Origin: Oscillospiraceae bacterium
GTDB taxonomy: Bacteria; Bacillota; Clostridia; Oscillospirales; Oscillospiraceae
Direction: 5' to 3'
Assembly: GCA_020025275.1 (NCBI GenBank)
Contig: JAHHSI010000014.1
Coordinates: 1 to 53,859, forward strand
DNA: 53,859 nucleotides
Made by a program: the position numbers and the translations under genes. Below the pieces are notes generated by a model that was not told the origin of the DNA, did no database searches, and saw only the letters and a program-made list of their open reading frames with translations. Shown here piece by piece: positions 8,347 to 16,396 of this stretch. Within the stretch, counting starts at the first letter, position 1, and each line of letters starts with the position of its first letter.

Positions 8347-9006
8347 TTAATAATTTTCTTTATGGACCTCGAAGTAGGCCTGCGGATGGTTACACACCGG
8401 GCATTTTTCCGGCGCCTTGGTGCTCAGCACCATATGGCCACAGTTCCGGCACTCCCACAGGATCACGCCGGCTTTTTCAAAGACGGTCTTGGACTCCACA
8501 TTCTTCAGCAGCGCCCGGTAGCGCTCTTCGTGGCTCTTCTCGATGGCGGCCACGCCCCGGAACTGCTCGGCCAGCTGATGGAAGCCCTCTTCGTCGGCCT
8601 CACGTGCCATCCGGTCGTACATATCGTTCCACTCATAGCTCTCACCCTCAGCGGCATGGAGCAGATTTTCGGCGGTATCGCCCAGCTCACCCAACGCCTT
8701 GAACCACAGCTTTGCGTGTTCCTTTTCGTTGTCGGCCGTCTGCAGGAACAAGGCCGCAATCTGCTCATACCCGGCCTTCTTGGCCACCGAAGCAAAATAG
8801 GTATACTTGTTGCGGGCCTGCGACTCACCGGCAAAGGCCTCCCACAGGTTTTTTTCCGTCTTGGTCCCGGCATAGGGATTCTTTGCAGGAGCCGCCTCCA
8901 GCTTCTCGAACCGCTCGGCCGGCTGGTGGCATACGGGACAAGTAAAATCGGCCGGCAGAGAACCCTCGTGCACATAACCGCATACAGTGCATTTCCATTT
9001 TTCCAT
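8347..9006 (-). CDS. Rubrerythrin with N- and C-terminal rubredoxin-like domains
   Basis: A 219-residue peroxide-reducing protein. It begins with a rubredoxin-like Fe(Cys)4 domain (CTVCGY about 5-10 and CPVCHQP about 22-28), continues with a ferritin-like four-helix di-iron domain (residues about 48-180, with E..H pairs such as NEKEHAK and KSHEERY), and ends with a second rubredoxin-like motif pair (CRNCGH and CPVCNHP). Rubrerythrins of this build work in the cytoplasm of anaerobes as NADH peroxidases with an electron-donating partner. The start MEKWK at 9006 is chosen because GGAGG lies eight bases before it; an upstream in-frame extension lacks a ribosome site. The gene stands alone with a hairpin at its end. 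Two rubredoxin modules in one chain is the less common layout but known in Clostridia. Confidence 0.92.
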   Translation of the reverse strand: MEKWKCTVCGYVHEGSLPADFTCPVCHQPAERFEKLEAAPAKNPYAGTKTEKNLWEAFAGESQARNKYTYFASVAKKAGYEQIAALFLQTADNEKEHAKLWFKALGELGDTAENLLHAAEGESYEWNDMYDRMAREADEEGFHQLAEQFRGVAAIEKSHEERYRALLKNVESKTVFEKAGVILWECRNCGHMVLSTKAPEKCPVCNHPQAYFEVHKENY

Positions 9007-9160
9007 TGTATATACCTCCATGAATCTATCAATCGTACATTTTACAGTAGTATCTTTCTCTGATTGTGGTTGTATCATACCTCATCACGTACATTTTTTC
9101 CGTGACGAAATCACAGAACACGCCCCTCCCTGCCGCCCTTCTGTCGAACCTCGTCCTATT

Positions 9161-9187
9161 TTAGCACTCTAATATTGAGAGTGCTAA
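9161..9187 (+). promoter_or_regulatory. CIRCE element (HrcA operator)
   Basis: A perfect 9-9-9 inverted repeat: TTAGCACTC, nine bases, GAGTGCTAA. This is the exact consensus of the CIRCE operator bound by the heat-shock repressor HrcA. It lies about 155 bases upstream of the Hsp20 start. Confidence 0.95.
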
Positions 9188-9341
9188 AATTCATAAATTA
9201 TTCATGGAAAAACCACAATTCCTTCGAAATTATGGCCTATAACAATAGTTGTCAGCAGGAGGTACTGCATAAGCTTCCTATATGGCAGGCGGTCCTTGCC
9301 GCTGCAACATGGTATCTTATATCTTTGAGGAGGTTTTTATT

Positions 9342-9785
9342 ATGTATGGCAACAACAGAAATCAGCAGATGCGTGTCTACGATCCGTTCCGTGAGATGGA
9401 GAATCTGCAGCGCAGCTTCTTCGGTGATTCCTTCAGCAATTTCTTCTCCCCGCAGAGTCTCTCCTCGTTCAAGACCGACATTACGGATGAAGGCGACCAC
9501 TACCTGTTGGTCTCCGATCTCCCCGGCTTTGATAAGCAGGACATCACCCTGCAGCTCAACGGCGACACACTGACCATTCAGGCCAAACGGGAGGCCAAGA
9601 CGGATCACAGCGACGAAAAGGTGGTCCGCATGGAGCGCTCCTACGGCGTCTACAGCCGCCAGTTCAACGTCTCGGAGATCGACACCGACAATATCCGGGC
9701 GTCCTATGAAAACGGAGTCTTGTCCCTGCGCCTTCCCAAGAAGAGCACCACGCTCCCCCAGAGTCGGATGTTGGAAATCGAGTAA
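9342..9785 (+). CDS. Small heat-shock protein, Hsp20/alpha-crystallin family
   Basis: A 147-residue protein with an N-terminal arm (about 1-40, RVYDPFREMENL), an alpha-crystallin domain (about 42-140, with DLPGFDKQDI and the A-x-x-x-n-GvL-like YENGVLSLRLP) and a short C-terminal tail. It is an ATP-independent holdase that binds unfolding proteins in the cytoplasm. The start at 9342 is chosen because GAGGAGG precedes it by about nine bases; longer in-frame starts lack a ribosome site. A CIRCE operator upstream places it under HrcA, and a strong bidirectional terminator follows. The tail lacks a clear I-X-I motif (it ends RMLEIE). It is a single-gene unit without groE or dnaK nearby. Confidence 0.93.
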   Translation: MYGNNRNQQMRVYDPFREMENLQRSFFGDSFSNFFSPQSLSSFKTDITDEGDHYLLVSDLPGFDKQDITLQLNGDTLTIQAKREAKTDHSDEKVVRMERSYGVYSRQFNVSEIDTDNIRASYENGVLSLRLPKKSTTLPQSRMLEIE

Positions 9786-9818
9786 CATCCGTCGGCCACC
9801 TCTCCCCGGCCGCAAAAA

Positions 9819-9853
9819 GCCCGGAGCGGACCCACTGTCCGCTCCGGGCTTTT
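9819..9853. terminator. Bidirectional intrinsic terminator
   Basis: A 13-bp GC-rich stem (GCCCGGAGCGGAC / GTCCGCTCCGGGC, 9819-9831 and 9837-9849) with a T run on the plus side (9850-9853) and an A run (9814-9818) that gives T on the minus side. It ends both the Hsp20 gene and the convergent metal ATPase gene. Confidence 0.92.
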
Positions 9854-9862
9854 CTCTTTCAT

Positions 9863-11746
9863 TTACAGATTGTGCACCCGCAGGGCACGAATGGCGTTGA
9901 GTACGGCCAATACCATCACGCCCACGTCGGCAAAGATGGCCAGCCACATATTGGATAGCCCCACCGCCGTCAGCGATAGGCAGCCGAACTTCACCACCAG
10001 CGCCAAGAGGATGTTCTGGCGCACGATCCCCGTGCACTTCCGGGCAATTTTGATCCCCTTGACGATCTGCAGGGGATCATCGTCCATCAGGACCACATCG
10101 GCCGCCTCAATAGCCGCATCTGAGCCCAGTGCGCCCATAGCGATGCCTACATCAGCCCGGGTCAATACGGGGGCATCGTTGATGCCATCCCCCACAAAGG
10201 CGACCTTGCCGCCCTTACCGGAGGTCAGAATCTGCTCCAGCCGATCCACTTTGTCGCCCGGCAGCAGCTCGCTGTGCACTTCATCCACGCCCAGTTCCGC
10301 CGCCACCTGCCGGGCCGCTCGATCCCGGTCACCGGTCAGCATGACCGTCCGTGTCACCCCCAGTGCCTTGAGTGCGGCCACGGCCGCCTTAGCATGGGGC
10401 TTCACCGTATCGGAAATAAGGACGTGCCCGGCATAGGCGCCGTCCACGGCCACATGGATCACCGTGCCCGCACTGCCGCACTCGTGATAGGGGATCCGGT
10501 GCTGCTCCATCAGCTTGTCGTTGCCGATGGCCACCGTCTGTCCATCCACCACGGCGACTACGCCGTGTCCGCTGATCTCCTGAATCTCCCCCACACGGCT
10601 GCGGTCGATCTCCTTTCCATAGGCCCTCTGCAAGCTCTTGCTGATGGGGTGGTTGGAGGCGCACTCCGCCAAGGCGGCATACTCCAAGAGCCGCTCTTCT
10701 TCCATGACGCTGTGGTGGATGCCCGCCACCTCAAAGGTACCCTCGGTCAGCGTTCCCGTCTTGTCAAAGACCACACACTGTACCTGTGCCAGCGCCTCCA
10801 GATAGTTGGAGCCCTTGATGAGCACGCCCTCCTTGCTGGCGCCGCCGAGCCCAGCAAAAAAGCTGAGAGGGACGCTGATGACCAGCGCACAGGGGCAGCT
10901 GACCACAAGGAAGATCAGCGCACGATAGGCCCACACTCCCCACTGCGGAGTCAGGCTCAAGAAGGCCAGACGCACCAGTGGCGGCAGCAGCGCCAACGCC
11001 AAGGCGCTGTAGCACACGGCCGGCGTATAGATCCGGGCAAAACGGGCAATAAAATCCTCCGCCCTCGACTTGCGAGAACTGGCGTTCTCCACCATGTCCA
11101 GGATCTTGGACACCGTAGACTCGCCAAACTCCTTGGTGGTCTGCACCTTCAAAAGGCCGCTGAGATTGATGCAGCCGCTGATGATCCCGTCGCCGGCAAC
11201 CACATCCCGGGGAATACTCTCCCCCGTCAGCGCCACAGTGTCCAGACTGGAATTGCCCTCCAGAATCACGCCGTCCAGCGGGACCTTTTCGCCGGGCTGC
11301 ACCACAATAACGGTGCCCACCGCCACCTCTTCCGGGTCCACCTGCTCCACCCGGCCATCCACCTCCACATTGGCATAGTCGGGCCGAATGTCCATCAGTG
11401 CCGCAATATTCTTCCGGCTCTTGCCCACGGCATAGCTCTGGAACAGCTCTCCGATCTGATAGAAGAGCATCACGGCGATCCCCTCGAGATAATCGCCGCT
11501 CTTCGTGTGAATGGCCAAGGCAAATGCGCCGACGGTGGCCACGGCCATAAGGAAGTTTTCATCGAACACACGCCGATTCAGGATGCCGTGGAACGCCTTG
11601 CGCAGAATGTCCCAGCCGATCACCAGATAGGCCGCCAAATAGAGGGCTAACCGCAGGGCTCCCGTGGTTTTCACCAGCTGCAGCACAACCAGCATCACGG
11701 CGGTCACAACGATGCGCAGGAGCACTTTTTTCTGTTTCTTATTCAT
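9863..11746 (-). CDS. P1B-type heavy-metal translocating ATPase (Zn/Cd/Pb type)
   Basis: A 627-residue membrane pump. Motifs in order: CPC in the sixth helix (SCPCALVIS, about residue 284), phosphorylation site DKTGTLTEG (about 324), the HP locus SNHPIS, and GDGINDAP (about 519). The last helices carry VVKFG and FADVGV, the Lys and Asp that mark the P1B-2 Zn/Cd/Pb exporters such as ZntA and CadA. It lacks the usual N-terminal metal-binding domain; that domain is encoded separately by the gene just upstream. It would expel divalent heavy metal from the cytoplasm. It is co-transcribed with the HMA gene and divergent from an ArsR-type regulator, which supports metal-induced control. Zn and Cd cannot be told apart from sequence. 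Confidence 0.93.
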   Translation of the reverse strand: MNKKQKKVLLRIVVTAVMLVVLQLVKTTGALRLALYLAAYLVIGWDILRKAFHGILNRRVFDENFLMAVATVGAFALAIHTKSGDYLEGIAVMLFYQIGELFQSYAVGKSRKNIAALMDIRPDYANVEVDGRVEQVDPEEVAVGTVIVVQPGEKVPLDGVILEGNSSLDTVALTGESIPRDVVAGDGIISGCINLSGLLKVQTTKEFGESTVSKILDMVENASSRKSRAEDFIARFARIYTPAVCYSALALALLPPLVRLAFLSLTPQWGVWAYRALIFLVVSCPCALVISVPLSFFAGLGGASKEGVLIKGSNYLEALAQVQCVVFDKTGTLTEGTFEVAGIHHSVMEEERLLEYAALAECASNHPISKSLQRAYGKEIDRSRVGEIQEISGHGVVAVVDGQTVAIGNDKLMEQHRIPYHECGSAGTVIHVAVDGAYAGHVLISDTVKPHAKAAVAALKALGVTRTVMLTGDRDRAARQVAAELGVDEVHSELLPGDKVDRLEQILTSGKGGKVAFVGDGINDAPVLTRADVGIAMGALGSDAAIEAADVVLMDDDPLQIVKGIKIARKCTGIVRQNILLALVVKFGCLSLTAVGLSNMWLAIFADVGVMVLAVLNAIRALRVHNL

Positions 11747-11794
11747 GTTCCTCTCTCCTCTCCGCCGCCCTCCGGCAGCCGTTTTTTGCCGCTT

Positions 11795-12013
11795 TTACAG
11801 CTCGATCTCGCAGTCCGGCTCCACCTTTTTGCAGGCCTTCAGCACATCCTTCATGACACGGGCCGGCTCCTGTCCGTCCTCGAACTCCACGACCATCTTC
11901 TGGGTCATAAAATTCACCGTGGCCGCAGCAACACCCGCCACCTTCCGTGTGGTCTCCTCCATCAGATTGGCACAGTTGGCACAATCTACTTCGATTTTAT
12001 AGGTCTTTTTCAT
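11795..12013 (-). CDS. Free-standing HMA metal-binding protein
   Basis: A 72-residue protein with the heavy-metal-associated ferredoxin-like fold; the metal site is CANC near residue 13 in DCANCANL. The C-terminal part adds CKKVEPDCEIEL with two more Cys. It lies about 50 bases upstream of the P1B ATPase that lacks this domain, so it probably works in trans as its metal donor or regulatory domain. The second Asp before the first Cys (DCANC) resembles the DCxxC site of Zn/Cd HMA domains rather than MxCxxC copper sites, which fits the Zn/Cd class of the pump. Confidence 0.88.
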   Translation of the reverse strand: MKKTYKIEVDCANCANLMEETTRKVAGVAAATVNFMTQKMVVEFEDGQEPARVMKDVLKACKKVEPDCEIEL

Positions 12014-12049
12014 CTGCTGTTCCCTCCGTCGATTTAACTTTCATTTTGT

Positions 12050-12101
12050 AACAATTAAGTTCTTGTTTAATTGTTCTAACCGCAGTATAATCATGTTAGA
12101 A
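12050..12101. promoter_or_regulatory. Two inverted repeats in the divergent metal promoter (candidate operators)
   Basis: AACAATTAA (12050-12058) and TTAATTGTT (12067-12075) form a perfect 9-bp inverted repeat with an 8-base spacer. Overlapping it, TTCTAAC (12074-12080) and GTTAGAA (12095-12101) form a second, flanking the -10 box of the regulator promoter. AT-rich dyads between an efflux gene and an ArsR-type gene are typical operators. Which repeat is read by the ArsR or the AraC half of the regulator is unknown. Confidence 0.6.
12063..12091 (+). promoter_or_regulatory. Promoter of the ArsR-AraC regulator
   Basis: TTGTTT (12063-12068), a 17-base spacer and a perfect TATAAT (12086-12091). 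It overlaps both inverted repeats, consistent with autoregulation. Confidence 0.65.
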
Positions 12102-12178
12102 ACGAAAATCAATCCCTGCGGGTGACGCACTTCCGTTCGGGCGAAGAACACTTCCAAACCGCACAAAAGGAGGCTTTT

Positions 12179-12910
12179 ATGGAACATTTCACACTGCCGC
12201 ACCACCACGGTGAAAGCGCACAGGCGGAGCATCTGCGGCGAGAGCTGGTCAAGATCCGGCAGTTCGACACCGTGGCGGAAATTTTCCGCCAACTGGGCGA
12301 TCCGACCCGCGTGCGCATCTTCTGGCTGCTGAGCCATCAGGAAGAGTGCGTGGTCAATATCTCCGCCATGCTCCAGATGTCCAGCCCGGCCGTATCCCAC
12401 CACCTGCGCTCGCTGTCCGATTACGGCCTGATCGTCAGCCGCCGCTGCGGAAAGGAGGTCTACTACCGGGCCTCCGACACGGAGGAGTGCCGGCTCCTCC
12501 ATAAGACCACTGAGCAGATCATGGAGATCGCCTGCCCGGAAGCGACGGCCCATCTCCAAGGGGCTCCTGAGGAGGTGGTTCACCAGGTCCATGAATACCT
12601 CACGGAACATCTGGCGCAGCGCATCACCATCGACGAGCTCTCCCGACAATTCCTGATCAACTCCACGACGCTGAAAGCGACCTTCAAAAAGGTCTACGGC
12701 AACTCGCTGGCCGCCCATATCAAGGAGCACCGCATGACAGCGGCGGCCCACCTCCTGCTGACAACGCCCCAGAGCGTGGCACAAATTGCCTCCGCCGTAG
12801 GCTATGACAGCCAGAGCCGGTTCACCGCCGCCTTCAAAGAGGCCTACGGCGTCCTCCCCACCGAGTTCCGCAAGCATTCACCACCCGCCTCTACGCAAAA
12901 AGAGCCGTGA
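12179..12910 (+). CDS. ArsR-AraC fusion transcriptional regulator
   Basis: A 243-residue regulator with two DNA-binding modules. Residues about 30-115 form an ArsR/SmtB winged helix (LGDPTRVRIFWLL, then SSPAVSHHLRSL as recognition helix and the GKEVYYRAS wing). Residues about 135-235 form an AraC double helix-turn-helix (TIDELSRQFLINSTTLKATF, then AQIASAVGYDSQSRFTAAFK). The N-terminus has the His cluster HHH at 8-10, and Cys57, Cys90 and Cys104 are potential metal ligands. The start at 12179 follows AAAGGAGG; a longer in-frame start has no ribosome site. It is divergent from the HMA-P1B ATPase operon and is its likely metal-sensing regulator. The fusion could let one protein both repress and activate, but that is inference. 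Confidence 0.88.
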   Translation: MEHFTLPHHHGESAQAEHLRRELVKIRQFDTVAEIFRQLGDPTRVRIFWLLSHQEECVVNISAMLQMSSPAVSHHLRSLSDYGLIVSRRCGKEVYYRASDTEECRLLHKTTEQIMEIACPEATAHLQGAPEEVVHQVHEYLTEHLAQRITIDELSRQFLINSTTLKATFKKVYGNSLAAHIKEHRMTAAAHLLLTTPQSVAQIASAVGYDSQSRFTAAFKEAYGVLPTEFRKHSPPASTQKEP

Positions 12911-12968
12911 GCAGAGGGTGACTCTCCCTAAGGAAGCAGCGGGAACCGTGGGCCATCCGATACAACAT

Positions 12969-13007
12969 AAGGCTGTCCCCATGTTTCGATGGGGACAGCC
13001 TTGTTTT
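12969..13007 (+). terminator. Intrinsic terminator after the ArsR-AraC gene
   Basis: A 14-bp stem (AAGGCTGTCCCCAT / ATGGGGACAGCCTT) with a 6-base loop, followed by GTTTTC. It lies between the convergent regulator and ECF cluster. Confidence 0.85.
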
Positions 13008-13154
13008 CATGGATTGCCACTTGCCGCAGGGAACCTAACGGAGCCTCCCCTGATGGAATCTCTCTTTGCGATCCGATATTCACATTCATTTCATACCATG
13101 GCAGCATACGGTCACTTCGTCTATGTCTGCTTTCCTTGCCACATAGGAGCGCGG

Positions 13155-14636
13155 TTACAACGACTGAAACCAGTGTATCAGCTCATGTTGGGTGTCCTCG
13201 CTGAGAGAATACCGATCTCCCACACAACCGTTTTCGATCAAAAGGACGTCATCACAAGTGCTGAGCAGCAAGTCAAGGTCGTGAGACACAATAAAAATGA
13301 TTTTCCCCGCCTCTGCGAGTTTTCTAATCAACCCGGAAACCTGCTTCATGTGTACATAGTCAAGTCCACTGGTGGGCTCATCAAAAAGGATCACATCCTT
13401 TTCAGCCAGTGCAGCAACTGCAATGGCCAGCCGCTGTTTCTGACCGCCGGAAACCGACATAGGGTGCTGATCCTTCACGGATTCCAGTTGGATTTCTTTG
13501 AGCCAGCGGTTTACCTCTTCTTTTCGTTGCTTCTTTGGAAATTTTCTGCGTTTCAGCTCAAAAAGCAGCTCATTTTCTACCGTGTCAGAAAAAAGCTGAT
13601 GGTTCACATCCTGCATCACCATGGCGGTGTGGGCGAGCATTTGATGGGTGGGGACCGCCTTACCGGAAAGTGTTACTGCGGCTTCGGTATGCTTCTGCAA
13701 ACCAGACAGACAGCGAAGAAAGGTAGATTTTCCCGCACCGTTGCGGCCGATGACAGCGACCACCCGCCCGCCGACAAAAGACACCTCTTCCATATGGATC
13801 CCTCTGTCCGAATCCGGATAAGAGAAATGAAGATAGCGCACGGCAAGCTCCCCTGTCTCCCGGGTCGGCCTTTTCCATATGTCCGATCCTCCGGAAAGCT
13901 CAAAGCTCCGCAACCCCTCCCGGTGCATAGTCTCCGCCGTCAGATTTTTAAGGGCTTCCCCTCTCCAAATGGTCTTTATTTTTCCGTTGTCCATCAGGAC
14001 CAACGTGTCCGCCAAATCTTTCAAAAAGAAAAAGCGATGTTCGGAAATAATGATGGTCTTTCCCTCTTGTTTCCAAATCTGTAAAACCCGGCGAAGATCT
14101 CTGACGGCTTCCATGTCTAGATTTGATGATGGTTCATCCAGAACCAGCACGTCACTTTCTGCCATTGAAGCACTGGCAAAGGCAATTTTCTGTTTTTCCC
14201 CTCCGCTAAGATGGAACATATTTCTCCCAATCAGCGGCTTCATATGGAGTTTTTCTCCGATGTCTTCGATCTTTTGAAGAATTTCCGACCGGGGTACCCC
14301 CCGGTTTTCCAGTGGAAAGGCCAGTTCGTTGCGGCTGTTGATGTTAAAAAACTGGCTTTTGGGATTCTGAAAAACGCTCCCCACGATCCGGGACATACCG
14401 ATCGCCTTTTCCTCCTGCGGATTCTTTCCGTTCACGGAAACGCTGCCCGTAAAATCTCCGGGAAAGCCGTCGGGGATCAAGCCGTTCAACAGTCTGGTAA
14501 TGGTGGTCTTTCCGCAGCCGGATCCCCCTGCCAGCACCACCAGTTCCCCGTCTGCGACCTGCAAGTTGATGTTGGTCAGCGCCGGCCTTTGCTCGGCTCC
14601 TTCATAGGAAAAACTGACATTCCGAATCTCGATCAT
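13155..14636 (-). CDS. ECF transporter double ATPase (two ABC domains in one chain)
   Basis: A 493-residue cytoplasmic protein with two fused ABC ATPase domains, equivalent to an EcfA-EcfA' pair. The first half has Walker A GGSGCGKTT, signature LSGGEKQK and Walker B VLVLDEPSSNLD; the second has GRNGAGKST, VSGGQKQR and VILFDEPTSGLD. Such tandem ATPases power energy-coupling factor importers together with T and S membrane proteins; both of those genes lie upstream in the same operon. The start at 14636 overlaps the stop of the upstream ABC gene as ATGA. It is the last gene of the cluster; no T-rich terminator is obvious after it. Substrate is not readable from the ATPase. Confidence 0.92.
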   Translation of the reverse strand: MIEIRNVSFSYEGAEQRPALTNINLQVADGELVVLAGGSGCGKTTITRLLNGLIPDGFPGDFTGSVSVNGKNPQEEKAIGMSRIVGSVFQNPKSQFFNINSRNELAFPLENRGVPRSEILQKIEDIGEKLHMKPLIGRNMFHLSGGEKQKIAFASASMAESDVLVLDEPSSNLDMEAVRDLRRVLQIWKQEGKTIIISEHRFFFLKDLADTLVLMDNGKIKTIWRGEALKNLTAETMHREGLRSFELSGGSDIWKRPTRETGELAVRYLHFSYPDSDRGIHMEEVSFVGGRVVAVIGRNGAGKSTFLRCLSGLQKHTEAAVTLSGKAVPTHQMLAHTAMVMQDVNHQLFSDTVENELLFELKRRKFPKKQRKEEVNRWLKEIQLESVKDQHPMSVSGGQKQRLAIAVAALAEKDVILFDEPTSGLDYVHMKQVSGLIRKLAEAGKIIFIVSHDLDLLLSTCDDVLLIENGCVGDRYSLSEDTQHELIHWFQSL

Positions 14637-16396
14637 GGCCTCGTTTCCTCGCCCAAACTCCATCGCTGTGTATGTTCTCTGACTCTTACGAAATCCCGGT
14701 AGGTCCCCTGCTGTTGAATCAGCTCCTCATGGGTGCCGGACTGAACGATCTGTCCGTTGTCCAGTACAAGGATCTGGTCTGCCTGCTCAATGGTAGGCAG
14801 GCGATGTGCAATCGCAATGACTGTTTTTCCCCGAACCAGTTCCTGAATCGCCTCCTGAATCAAGTGCTCGTTTTCGGGGTCCACACTGGACGTTGCCTCG
14901 TCCAAAATAATGATGGGAGCATCCTTGAGGATGGCCCGTGCAATGGAAATGCGCTGCTTTTCTCCGCCGGATAGCGTAGATCCACCTTCCCCCACCATCG
15001 TCTCATAGCCGTCGGGCAGCTGCATAATGAAATCATGACACCGGGCTTTCTTCGCCGCCTCGGCCACTTCCTCCCGACTGGCATCCGGCCGTCCAAAACG
15101 GATGTTCTCCAGAATGGTATCGTGAAACAGGTAAACATTCTGAAAGACAATACTGAGCTGCTTCAGAATGCTGTCACAGGTAAAGCTCCGCAGATCGTCG
15201 TCCCCCAGCGTGATGGTGCCCTCCGTTGTATCGTAGAACCGGGCGATCAGATTGCACATGGTGGTCTTACCGCTGCCGCTGGGGCCCACGATGGCAGTGA
15301 AGCTGTTTTCCTGGAAGGTGCAGGTGACATTTTTCAGCACCGTACGACTGTCGTAGCCAAAGGACACGTCCCGAAAACGAATGGTATGGGAGGATGGCTC
15401 CATGTCCTTGCCGTCCCGGTCGATCCACCGGGCCCCCGTCAGTCTGTCCAGCTTGTCCAGCGTATGATCGATCACATGAAGCACATGAAATGCGCTGCTC
15501 AGATTCTCTGTGCTGAGGAACGCCATAAAGGACATGATGTCCACAAATACCATGGTGGGAAGATCCATTCCGCCCCGCCATGTCATGACCCCGCCATACA
15601 TCACCATCGCCGCAGACGCCAGTCTCAGGCTCATCACATGGAAAAAATGATAAACGGCATATTCCTTTTCAATTTTAACATTGATGTCCCTGCTCTTCCG
15701 ATAGGCATTTCGGATCCCCTTTGCAGTGGCCCCCTCCTGATGAAAGGTTTTGACCAGTGCGATCCCCCGCAGGTATTCAATGGTCGTGCCGGTCATATCC
15801 TCATTGGCTTTTTGCAGAAGCGCCCCGTTTTTAGAGCTTACCTTACCCATGAGGTGGAGAAACAGGGCCGAAGCGAGAAGGCCTGCGCCCATGATGGCCC
15901 CCAGTTTCCAGTCCACACCCATGCAGAAAATCAGCATGACCACCGATGTGATGTAGCCGTTTACCACCATATCCAGCATGGTCATGGCATGGTATTCCAT
16001 AAAGCTCATGTCCGTGGTCATGGCCGTCAGCAGATCTCCGGTCTGATTCTGCTGGAAAAAGCCCAGAGGCACACGCTTCAGAATGTTTCCGAGCCGGATC
16101 CGTTCATCCGCCAGTTTTTCATAGATGACCGTATCCTGAATCCTCGCCTTCAGATAGGTAAACAGGAATCTTCCGCCGACGGCAGCGAGCAGCATCAGGA
16201 AGAACAGGTGTATCTTCTTCCCGGTCAGGGCTTCCGTGCCCGTCATATCCCCCAGAATGGCCTGAATTGCCATCGCCGCCAGGATCGTGGGCAGCGAGAT
16301 AAAAATCCCTGTCAGAAAGGACAGCAGAAAGCCCCCATAGATCCGCTTTTGGTATTTCCCGCACCAGGCGATCATTCTCTTTACGATTCTAAACAT
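14633..16396 (-). CDS. ABC transporter, membrane-ATPase half-transporter (YbtP/YbtQ-like partner 2)
   Basis: A 587-residue half-transporter: six-helix type IV ABC membrane domain (about 1-310) and an ATPase domain with Walker A GPSGSGKTT, signature LSGGEKQR and Walker B IIILDEATSSVDP. GGAGGTC lies six bases before its start, which overlaps the previous gene by eight bases, so the two half-transporters are made together and presumably pair. Export-fold pairs such as YbtP-YbtQ and IrtA-IrtB import ferric siderophores; the surrounding ECF and AraC genes and the upstream GTTAG box point in the same direction. A drug exporter role cannot be ruled out from the sequence alone. Confidence 0.85.
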   Translation of the reverse strand: MFRIVKRMIAWCGKYQKRIYGGFLLSFLTGIFISLPTILAAMAIQAILGDMTGTEALTGKKIHLFFLMLLAAVGGRFLFTYLKARIQDTVIYEKLADERIRLGNILKRVPLGFFQQNQTGDLLTAMTTDMSFMEYHAMTMLDMVVNGYITSVVMLIFCMGVDWKLGAIMGAGLLASALFLHLMGKVSSKNGALLQKANEDMTGTTIEYLRGIALVKTFHQEGATAKGIRNAYRKSRDINVKIEKEYAVYHFFHVMSLRLASAAMVMYGGVMTWRGGMDLPTMVFVDIMSFMAFLSTENLSSAFHVLHVIDHTLDKLDRLTGARWIDRDGKDMEPSSHTIRFRDVSFGYDSRTVLKNVTCTFQENSFTAIVGPSGSGKTTMCNLIARFYDTTEGTITLGDDDLRSFTCDSILKQLSIVFQNVYLFHDTILENIRFGRPDASREEVAEAAKKARCHDFIMQLPDGYETMVGEGGSTLSGGEKQRISIARAILKDAPIIILDEATSSVDPENEHLIQEAIQELVRGKTVIAIAHRLPTIEQADQILVLDNGQIVQSGTHEELIQQQGTYRDFVRVREHTQRWSLGEETRP

